64,000 bases of DNA from Dechloromonas sp. UBA6271 (GTDB taxonomy: Bacteria; Pseudomonadota; Gammaproteobacteria; Burkholderiales; Rhodocyclaceae), in contig DJUX01000014.1 in the NCBI GenBank assembly GCA_002440665.1, forward strand, positions 35,169 to 99,168, given 5' to 3'. The stretch's first letter is position 1, and every line of letters begins with the position of its first letter. The notes below the pieces were generated by a model. That model saw nothing but the letters and a program-made list of their open reading frames with translations. It made no database searches and was not told the origin of the DNA. Positions 1-7,400 of the stretch are shown here, one piece after another. The position numbers and the translations under genes are program-made.

Positions 1-36
1 AATGTACATCGATCAAGAAACCATGAGGACATCACC

Positions 37-288
37 ATGACCACACTGACCGTTACCGCACGAGGGCAAGTGACGTTTAGAAAAGACGTGCTGCAACACC
101 TCGGCATCAGGCCCGGTGAAAAGATCGAGCTGGATTTACTGCCGGATGGTCGGGGCATACTCAAAGCATCCCGGCCTGCCGGAACGATTGATGGCTTCGT
201 CGGATTGCTCGCGGGCCGGACAGGGAAAGTTGCCACCATTGAAGAAATCAACACAGCGACCGCGCAAGCCTGGGCCGGTAAAGAATGA
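37..288 (+). CDS. AbrB/MazE-type antitoxin
   Basis: Probable antitoxin of a type II toxin-antitoxin pair. The first 45 residues have the SpoVT-AbrB swapped-hairpin pattern (TVTARGQVTFRKDV, then GIRPGEKIEL), a DNA-binding fold that normally autoregulates the operon. The remaining 40 residues would wrap the toxin. The 83-residue length is normal for the family. GAGGA at 25-29 is a good ribosome site for this ATG. The stop overlaps the toxin start in an ATGA arrangement, so the two are translationally coupled. The exact subfamily is not resolved. Confidence 0.85.
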   Translation: MTTLTVTARGQVTFRKDVLQHLGIRPGEKIELDLLPDGRGILKASRPAGTIDGFVGLLAGRTGKVATIEEINTATAQAWAGKE

Positions 289-680
289 GGGTCGTTGTTG
301 ACACCAATGTACTTGTTCGCGCTGTCGTGTGTGACGACCCCGCACAAGCGAGCATCGCCGCCAAGGTCTTGATCGATGCCGAATTGATTGCGGTTGCGTT
401 ACCGTGCCTGTGCGAATTGGTGTGGGTGCTGCTCAGAGTCTATAACCTCCAACCCGCCGACGCGGCCAACGCAATCCGTGCGCTGCTTGTCGTCGCAAAC
501 GTGGAAGTAAACCGGCCCGCCGTAGAGGCTGGACTTTTGCTGCTCGAAGCGGGCGGGGATTTCGCCGATGGCGTCATTGCCGACGAGGGGAACTGGCTCG
601 GCGGGGAAACCTTCGTCTCCTTCGACAAAAAGGCAGTTGCGCTTCTCACGGCGCAAGGTCAATCAGCCCGCCTTTTGTGA
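285..680 (+). CDS. PIN-domain toxin (VapC-like ribonuclease)
   Basis: Probable toxin partner of the preceding antitoxin. PIN-domain toxins are Mg-dependent ribonucleases that cut specific RNAs when the antitoxin is lost. The 131-residue protein shows the acidic set expected of the fold: D6 in VVVDTNVLVRA, E44 in CELVWVLL, D95 in DFADGVIA and D114 in VSFDKKA. The start overlaps the antitoxin stop. Family membership is clear from the spacing of these acids. The RNA target and whether the pair is active cannot be read from sequence. Confidence 0.88.
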   Translation: MRVVVDTNVLVRAVVCDDPAQASIAAKVLIDAELIAVALPCLCELVWVLLRVYNLQPADAANAIRALLVVANVEVNRPAVEAGLLLLEAGGDFADGVIADEGNWLGGETFVSFDKKAVALLTAQGQSARLL

Positions 681-693
681 GCAAGTTTCAACA

Positions 694-717
694 AAAAGGC
701 ACCCGAAGGTGCCTTTT
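694..717. terminator. Bidirectional terminator between the toxin gene and rpsT
   Basis: A perfect 10-bp stem (AAAAGGCACC paired with GGTGCCTTTT) encloses the tetraloop CGAA. There are T-runs on both sides, so it can end the toxin transcript on the plus strand and rpsT on the minus strand. Confidence 0.85.
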
Positions 718-737
718 CTGTTTTTGCCGCACGAAGA

Positions 738-1007
738 TTAGGCGGCAGCCAGCGCCTTGATCTGGGCTGACAGGCGGCTCTTGGTGCGTGAAGCCTTGTT
801 CTTGTGGATGATCTTCTTGTCGGCGATGCGGTCGAGGACCGCAACGGACTGCTGAAAGACACCCTGAGCGGCGGCTTTGTCGCCGGCGTCGATAGCCTGG
901 CGCACACGCTTGATCGCGGTACGCAGGGTCGAACGCAGGCTGGCGTTGTGGGAGCGCTGCTTGTCAGCTTGACGGGCGCGCTTGCGGGCTTGTGCGCTGT
1001 TGGCCAT
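738..1007 (-). CDS. rpsT: 30S ribosomal protein S20
   Basis: Small, highly basic, all-helical primary binding protein of 16S rRNA in the 30S subunit. The 89-residue protein begins MANSAQARKRARQADK and contains SLRSTLRTAIKRVRQAI, both typical of S20. Length is standard. It is a single gene followed by the hairpin at 694-717. AT-rich sequence upstream of the start, between this gene and the next minus-strand gene, should carry its own promoter. Confidence 0.97.
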   Translation of the reverse strand: MANSAQARKRARQADKQRSHNASLRSTLRTAIKRVRQAIDAGDKAAAQGVFQQSVAVLDRIADKKIIHKNKASRTKSRLSAQIKALAAA

Positions 1008-1093
1008 GTAAGTATTTCCGATAGCAAAAAATATAAGCGCACAATGATAACAAAGTACGGAATTGGCCGCAATTCAAAATTGCAGAATTTCCG

Positions 1094-1651
1094 TCACTCG
1101 ACATCGATACGCATCAGAATCGACGCCGCCGTCACTTGCCCACCTTTCACTGCCGGTTTGAACCTGGCCGCAGTGAATCTTTTTGCCAGCAGTTCGGCCG
1201 TCTCGGCCGGCAGGTCAGAATAGATCACTTCGACATTGCCTGGCACACCCTGATCATCGACCTCCAGAGCAAGGATTATGAATCCAGTCACCCGGAAATC
1301 GGCAATTTCCGTGTCCACCTCCGACACCAGCTCTGGTGCCGCATCATTCGGAACGCGCGGGAGACCGCCGCCCTTCGGCTTGTCTATCGTCCGCACGGCA
1401 ACCGGCCTCTCGGCAGTCACCTCGTGGTCGGCGACGACAGCCTCTCCTCGCGGGGCAAGATGCACTTCCAGGCGAGCTATCCGCCCGACCGGGTCCGCCG
1501 CAGCATTAATTGCAGGAAACCACGTTCCACCATCAAACAAAATGAAACATGCGCAGTGGAATACCAGTGAAATCAGAAAATAACGCGCCAAACCTCGCCC
1601 GAACCACGAAACCCGGCCGCAAGGCACTGCTTCATCGCAATTGCCGCCCAT
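1094..1651 (-). CDS. Single-span membrane protein with TonB-like C-terminal domain
   Basis: Protein of 185 residues from ATG 1651, chosen because GGAAAG lies just upstream; a TTG at 1690 would add 13 residues. One hydrophobic segment at about residues 23-40 suggests an inner-membrane anchor with the rest in the periplasm. Residues 118-185 resemble the TonB C-terminal domain (ALEVDDQGVPGNVEV, then SDLPAETAELLAKRF and RFKPAVKGGQV). It lacks a long proline-rich spacer and no exbBD is nearby, so a classical energy transducer is doubtful. It is transcribed divergently from the pilus cluster. Function is unknown. Confidence 0.6.
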   Translation of the reverse strand: MGGNCDEAVPCGRVSWFGRGLARYFLISLVFHCACFILFDGGTWFPAINAAADPVGRIARLEVHLAPRGEAVVADHEVTAERPVAVRTIDKPKGGGLPRVPNDAAPELVSEVDTEIADFRVTGFIILALEVDDQGVPGNVEVIYSDLPAETAELLAKRFTAARFKPAVKGGQVTAASILMRIDVE

Positions 1652-1683
1652 CGCTTTCCGACAACCGTATGTCAAGACCATTG

Positions 1684-1712
1684 TTCCCAAGCAACCCGGA
1701 TTGCACTATAAA
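1684..1712 (+). promoter_or_regulatory. Candidate promoter of the pilus gene cluster
   Basis: TTCCCA at 1684-1689 and TATAAA at 1707-1712 are separated by 17 bp. The predicted start site is about 30 nt before the chosen fimT start. The -10 is good and the -35 weak; the match is by eye only. Confidence 0.35.
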
Positions 1713-1752
1713 CAACATTGCCAAAACATGTTTCACCGCCAGTATCCCGACC

Positions 1753-2316
1753 ATGACCGTTAATCGATTCACTCCCGGCTTGACCCACTCGCAGCGGCGA
1801 AGTATCCGCGGCTTCACGCTGATCGAGTTAATGATGACCATTCTCGTGCTTGCAACCATCCTGTTGCTGGCGGTGCCTGGCTACCGGAGCTTTGTAAACA
1901 GCAACCGCCTGACCGCACAGGCCAATGAGTTGGTCAGCGATTTTTCGATGGCACGCAGCGAGGCGGGCGCACGCAGTCGGCAGGTACAGGCCTGCATCGC
2001 CGCCTCCTCCACGTCATGTGCGACGACTGGCAGCGACTGGGCGGCCGGCCGCATCGTCTGGGTCGACACCAATGGCAACGGCTCGCTGGATGCCCCTGGA
2101 GAAATCATCAAATACGTTCCGCCCCTGGATGGAGGCGTCACCTTGGTAGCCAGCGGGCCGTCGAATACCGCTTCGTTGATTTTCCAGCCCTACGGCGGCG
2201 TCACGGGCGGCAGCACCTGGACGTTCAAGCTGTGCGTGCCGGGCGATACCAAGGGGCGTCAGGTGGCCATGCCGATCACCGGTCGCGCCACCGCTTCGCG
2301 AATAGACAATTGTTGA
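1753..2316 (+). CDS. fimT: Type IV pilus minor pilin FimT/GspH family
   Basis: Minor pilin thought to join the priming complex that starts pilus assembly; in some species FimT binds DNA for uptake. The class III leader ends at G20 before FTLIELMMTILVL, giving F at +1 and the required Glu at +5 of the mature protein. A GspH-like globular region follows, with C-terminal cysteines. The 187-residue length assumes ATG 1753; the open frame runs upstream to 1549, but that would give a leader too long for a prepilin. No strong ribosome site precedes the ATG. First gene of the cluster; its stop overlaps the pilV start. Confidence 0.85.
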   Translation: MTVNRFTPGLTHSQRRSIRGFTLIELMMTILVLATILLLAVPGYRSFVNSNRLTAQANELVSDFSMARSEAGARSRQVQACIAASSTSCATTGSDWAAGRIVWVDTNGNGSLDAPGEIIKYVPPLDGGVTLVASGPSNTASLIFQPYGGVTGGSTWTFKLCVPGDTKGRQVAMPITGRATASRIDNC

Positions 2317-2936
2317 TGGACAAGACAATCATGAACTCCCCTGCTCTCCGCAGCCCGCAACATGGCGTGACCATGCTCGAGGTGCTGATCGCTATTGTTG
2401 TCCTGTCGTTCGGCATGCTCGGCATGCTCGGGCTACTGACCAACGGCCTCAAGATGACCTCCAGTTCGCAATACCGGACCATCGCCGCGCAGCAGTTGAC
2501 TGCAATAGCCGACATGATCAGCGCCAATCCCGATATCTCCTTTGCGTATGCTGCTCTCCCTTCGAACAGCGCAGTTACTTCAAACTGCCTCACGGCTACA
2601 GGCTGCGCCACGACTGTCAGCACCCTGACAACGACAACCGGCACCCCACCTGTAACAACCACTACTACCAGCCTCTCTTCTACCGCCTTACCACAGACCG
2701 ACTACGAACTTTGGCGGCAAAATCTGGCGATGCTACCGCAGGGAGTGGGCGTCGTTTGTCTTGACTCCACGCCAGCAGATGGAAATTCCGCCAACTTTGC
2801 CTGCGACAATTCCGGCCGGTTGACCGTAAAAATCTGCTGGAACGAGCAGGGCCGGGTCGCCATTTCCGGCGGCGGCGGCAGTGGCGGTGCCGCCAGCGCC
2901 AGCGCACAAGATACTTGTCTGGTAACACAGCTATGA
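2316..2936 (+). CDS. pilV: Type IV pilus minor pilin PilV
   Basis: Minor pilin of the pilus priming or tip complex. The prepilin site is G17 followed by VTMLEVLIAIVVLSFGMLG, with Glu at +5 and the methionine- and glycine-rich helix usual for PilV. Start ATG 2316 shares a base with the fimT stop (TGATG); ATG 2331 is an alternative. Residues 99-122 are unusually threonine-rich, and residues 185-198 are a glycine-serine-alanine linker near the C terminus. Both are probably flexible surface segments. The 206-residue length is typical. Confidence 0.85.
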   Translation: MDKTIMNSPALRSPQHGVTMLEVLIAIVVLSFGMLGMLGLLTNGLKMTSSSQYRTIAAQQLTAIADMISANPDISFAYAALPSNSAVTSNCLTATGCATTVSTLTTTTGTPPVTTTTTSLSSTALPQTDYELWRQNLAMLPQGVGVVCLDSTPADGNSANFACDNSGRLTVKICWNEQGRVAISGGGGSGGAASASAQDTCLVTQL

Positions 2937-3802
2937 TCGCCATGATCCCGAATCGAGCCAAGGGCTTTACCCTTATCGAGTTGATGGTCGCGCTGGTCAT
3001 CGGCCTGCTGGTGACGCTGGTGGTGCTGCAGGCCTACCTCGGCGGACTGGGCACGCAGCGGGCGCAGACCGATGCCGCCCGGGCGCAGGAATCCTCGCGC
3101 ATCGCCTTCGACCTGCTCGCCCATTCCCTCCGGCAAGCCGGCTACAAAAACCCCAAGGCACCGGGGCTGGGGTTTTGCGACAGCACGACCGAGCGCATCG
3201 CCACCATCAACGATCCGGCAACCATCAGCCCGACGGCGGCAACCCTGGTGGGATCGACGGTAACGATTGCCAATAACAGCGATGCCGTCAAGGTCAGGTA
3301 CTTTGGCGAAGGCCTTCCGGTCGCCCCGTTCACGACCGACAACTCGATCCGCGACTGCCTGGGCAACCCGGTGGCCCCGAACGTGCTGGCCGAAGACACG
3401 TTCTTCGTTGCTGCCGATGCGAACAACAACAACGAGCCGACGCTGTTTTGCTACACGACCAACGCTGCCACCCGGGGCAATGTGCCGCTGGTGGCCGGGG
3501 TCGAGAGCATGCAAATACTCTACGGCGACGACAACGACGCCGACGGCATCGTCAATCGCTACATCCACGGCGGGAGCATCTCTGCCCCCAACAATATCCG
3601 CAGCGTCAAGCTGTCGATCATCGCCCGGACACCCGGCGCCAGTGCCGTCGACCGTTCGGCGCAGCAAATAAACCATTTCGGGGCTGACTATTCAAGCGTT
3701 GCGAGCGGCGATGCTGGAATGATTTTCACCACGCCAAGCGATGGCCGGACCCGGCGGCACACCAGCACGACCATCGCCCTGCGCAACCTTTGTCCTGTCT
3801 GA
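2933..3802 (+). CDS. pilW: Type IV pilus assembly protein PilW
   Basis: Large minor pilin, part of the tip complex with PilV, PilX and PilY1. The prepilin site G11 / FTLIELMVALVIGLLVTLV has Glu at +5. The C-terminal half contains cysteines and an Asp/Asn-rich turn (YGDDNDADGIVNRY) that could bind a metal ion; that is inference. Start ATG 2933 overlaps the pilV stop as ATGA; ATG 2942 is also possible. Length 289 residues, within the family range. Confidence 0.85.
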   Translation: MIAMIPNRAKGFTLIELMVALVIGLLVTLVVLQAYLGGLGTQRAQTDAARAQESSRIAFDLLAHSLRQAGYKNPKAPGLGFCDSTTERIATINDPATISPTAATLVGSTVTIANNSDAVKVRYFGEGLPVAPFTTDNSIRDCLGNPVAPNVLAEDTFFVAADANNNNEPTLFCYTTNAATRGNVPLVAGVESMQILYGDDNDADGIVNRYIHGGSISAPNNIRSVKLSIIARTPGASAVDRSAQQINHFGADYSSVASGDAGMIFTTPSDGRTRRHTSTTIALRNLCPV

Positions 3803-3818
3803 CATGGGAAATCAGCAT

Positions 3819-4373
3819 ATGACTCACCCTTCCCCGCTATCGATACCCGATCATCCGCGCCAACGCGGCGTCGCGTTACTCACTGCGCTGATCTTCCTTG
3901 TCGTACTGACCCTCCTGGGCATTGGCGTCTATGCGACCACCACCTCGGAAGAAAAAATGGCGCGCAATTTCCGCGACAAGGAAATCGCCCTGCAGGCCGC
4001 CGAAGCAGCGATCAATGAGGCGAAGATACTGATCACCGGCAGTTTCCAGAGCGGCGGCACCCAGAGATTCCCGCTTTCGGACGCCTCGTGTTATTCCAGC
4101 ACGTCGGTGGTCGGCTTCTCGTGCGACCCGACACTCAATGCCGCCACCCTCGACCTGTTTTCCGGCAGCGTCACCGGCGCCCCGCTCAATCAGATCGGCA
4201 GCGACTCGCCGGCAATTACCGGCGTCGTCAGCCAGCCCCGTTACCTGGTCATCTGGCAGAACCCGACGGTTTGCGGCGCAAGCAACACCGGTACCTGCTT
4301 CCGGATCATCGCCCAGGGCCGCGGGCGCCTGCCGAACACCCGGGTCAATCTCGTCGAACTCTTTACCTACTGA
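3819..4373 (+). CDS. pilX: Type IV pilus assembly protein PilX
   Basis: Minor pilin needed with PilY1 for tip assembly. The leader ends at G17 in PRQRGVALLTALIFLVVLT, matching the PilX N-terminal domain. Mature position +5 is Thr, not Glu, a departure shared with GspK-like tip subunits that have nothing above them to contact. Start ATG 3819 is preferred because GGGAAA lies upstream; ATG 3804 would add five residues. Cysteines in the C-terminal part may form a disulfide. Length 184 residues. The pilY1 ribosome site follows closely. Confidence 0.8.
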   Translation: MTHPSPLSIPDHPRQRGVALLTALIFLVVLTLLGIGVYATTTSEEKMARNFRDKEIALQAAEAAINEAKILITGSFQSGGTQRFPLSDASCYSSTSVVGFSCDPTLNAATLDLFSGSVTGAPLNQIGSDSPAITGVVSQPRYLVIWQNPTVCGASNTGTCFRIIAQGRGRLPNTRVNLVELFTY

Positions 4374-4406
4374 TCATCCCCCTCGCACATGTCGGAGGAA
4401 CGCACC

Positions 4407-7400
4407 ATGTCACGCAACCTGAAATCGCTGTCGCTCGGCCTAGCTGGACTAGTCTGCGCCTTGCCGGCGCTCGCCGGCACCTTGAGCGACTCGCCGCTGT
4501 TCCTGCAATCGGCCGTACCGCCCAACGTGCTGTTCTCGCTCTCGGTCGAATTCCCGACGGCAAATACCGCTGCCTATCAGGGGACTAACGACTATTCCGA
4601 AACCAATACGTATCTGGGCCTTTTCGACCCCGACAAGTGCTATACCTACAACAGCACAAACAGCTGGTTTTCGCCAGCGGCGCAGGCAACCAGCCACGCC
4701 TGCAGCGGCCAGTGGAGCGGCAATTTCCTGAACTGGGCCAGCATGACCGGCCTTGACGAATTCCGCTTTGCGATGACCGGCGGCGACCGCTACGTGGATA
4801 CGGCCACGCAAACCGTGCTGCAAAGAACCTATCAAAGCGGACAAGGCGGCACCAGCAATTTCCCGCAGAAGACCTATCAGGGTGCCACGGCTACACCCTT
4901 TGCCGCCACGATTGCCCTGACCATCGACAATCAGGGGCTGGGTACGCAGATGCGGGTAAGCGATAGTGGTAGCGCGACTGCAGACTGCTCATCCCCAACA
5001 TTGTCCGGCACCACCTTTTCGTGCAACCTCGCTACACGAACGACGCCCGCCGCAACCGGTACCTGCACCAGCTGGACCGGAGCCGGAACCCAGAGCAACC
5101 CCTACCGCTGTTCGACCTTTGGCGCGTTTTCCGGAGTTTTCTCACTGGCAGGAGTACCGACAGGCACGGCAGGCACCAAGTCCAACGCCGCGACGACCAG
5201 CACCGACACGGTCACCTGCACGAACCCAAGCGTCTCGGGCAGCACTTTCAACTGTACCCTGACCGATACGGCAAGCAATGTCGGTTCGTGCAACGCCTGG
5301 TCAGGCAGTGGCACGTCCTCCCAGCCATTCTATTGTTCCAATTTCGGCGCGTTCGGCAACTCGACCTTTGCCACGACCACGCGCGCCACTGCCAGCACCT
5401 ACACACAGACCGCGACGGCTTCAAACACTGCCAACGTCGACCAGAATACATGTTCGATGTCGTCGAGCAGCCCATACACAATTACTTGTACGTTGCAGTC
5501 CCCGTCGACTGGAAATATCACTTGCATCCCAAATGCTACAGGAGATCTCGGTAACGGCACTGGGCGTTATTGTGGTGCAAATTCAACCTGGACATTCAGC
5601 GCCTCGGGTTCAACCTATTCCAGCCACAACAACAGCAGCACCCGCCGTGGAGGATCGGGAAACCGGTACTATCCACCAAGCCGAGTCACCTTCAATACCC
5701 AGACGACCACGACCTTCTACTACACTCCCTCGTACTCTGGCACCGACACCAGCAACGCCTTCTGGTACTACTCCGATTATTCGCTGGCTTTCGGCAACAG
5801 TGCGCTCTATCAGGTCCGTGCCGAAGTCTGCCAGCCGACGCCGGCCACCGGGACATCACGCGAAACCAACTGCGTCAAGTACGGCACCAGCAGCTACAAG
5901 CCGGTGGGCGAGGTCCAGCGTAACGGCGAAAAAATGCGCTTCGGCCTCTTCTCCTACTACAACGCGAACGACATCGACAATGCGGTGATGCGTTCCAAGG
6001 CAAAGTATGTCGCCCCGCTCAAATGGTCGTCTTCCGGAGGCTCAGTGACCAATACCGCTGCCGAATGGAATGCGGCGGACGGCACCCTGGTGACCAACCC
6101 AGATCCGAGCACAACCCAGACATCCTCCGTTACCTATAGCAAATCCGGCGTCATCAACTATGTCAACCAGTTCGGAACGGTATCCCAAAACTACAAAACT
6201 TATGACAATGTCGGCAAGCTTTATTATGAAACGCTGAAGTATCTGCGTGGATCGTCACCGACTACGGCCTTCTACACCCGGGCGACGGCCGGCAACAGCG
6301 ACGGATTCCCGGTTATCACGACCTGGGACGATCCGGTGCAATACTGGTGTCAGAAAAACTACATCATCGCCATGGGCGACACCCATACCCACTGCGACAA
6401 GCGCCTGCCTGGCGGCACGAGCACAAGCTATGGCGCAGGGCAATGCACCGGCAACAGCCAGACGTCAGACCTGGGAAGCCTCGGGGGTGACTCCTCGATC
6501 AACGTCGCCACGATGACCAATGCACTGGGCACTCTGGAAGGCTACAGCAACCTGGCCAACACGTTCGGCTTCTCCGGCAGCGCCAGTTTCTATATGTCCG
6601 GCCTTTCCTACTGGGCGGCGAAAGACGGTTTCCGCACGATCACCGACTCAGCAGGTATCAGTCATCTGATCAAGGCCAAGACCTATGTCATCGACGTTCA
6701 GGAATATGGTGACAAGGGCGCTCCAGGCAGCGGCTGGCCCGGTTCCCAATACTGGCTGGCAGCGAAATATGGCGGCGTAAACAACCCGCCGCCGCAAAAT
6801 CCTCCCCTCGGCGATTTTACCTTCGACTCCAGCGGCAACCCCCTGTACTGGTCGAAGACAATGCCGGGCTATACCGGTGCCTGGCCGTTGGGGCTGCTCC
6901 CGGCCGGCAACCCGGCGGACATGATCGCCGCGGTCAGAGGTGCGCTGTCGTCCATCGCCTCGCAAACCGGCGCCGGTTCGGCTGTGGGTGTGTCGACGGG
7001 TGACCTGCGTACCGGCAACGGCACCAACCTGTTCAGCGCGACTTACAACACCGCCGGCTGGTTCGGCGACGTCAGGGCTTATACGCTGAACAGCAACCTG
7101 TCCATTTCGACCGCCCCGACGTGGTCTGCCTCAAGATACCTGAACCCGACGACACTGAATGCTACCGGCTCCGGTAATTGGGCAAACCGCCGCATTCTGA
7201 CCTTCCATGACGGCCTGACGGCCAGCGGAACGGCAGACACTGACCCGCTTGGCCGGCAGGGCGGCGACTTCCAGACATCGAGTTCTTCTGGAAGCCTGGC
7301 CTTCGGCACCGGGTTCTCCGCCCGCCAGCAGGATCTGCTCGATCGCGACCCGGGTTCCAGCCTCGTCGACAATCGCGGCCCTGATCGCGTCAATTATCTT

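Noticed and set aside
1549..1752. An N-terminal extension of fimT to an upstream start
   Set aside because: It would put 88 residues before the prepilin cleavage site, far too many for a type III signal.
4407..6000. A von Willebrand A domain in the PilY1 N terminus
   Set aside because: No MIDAS-type DxSxS was found; the region is Thr/Ser-rich with the cysteine repeats.
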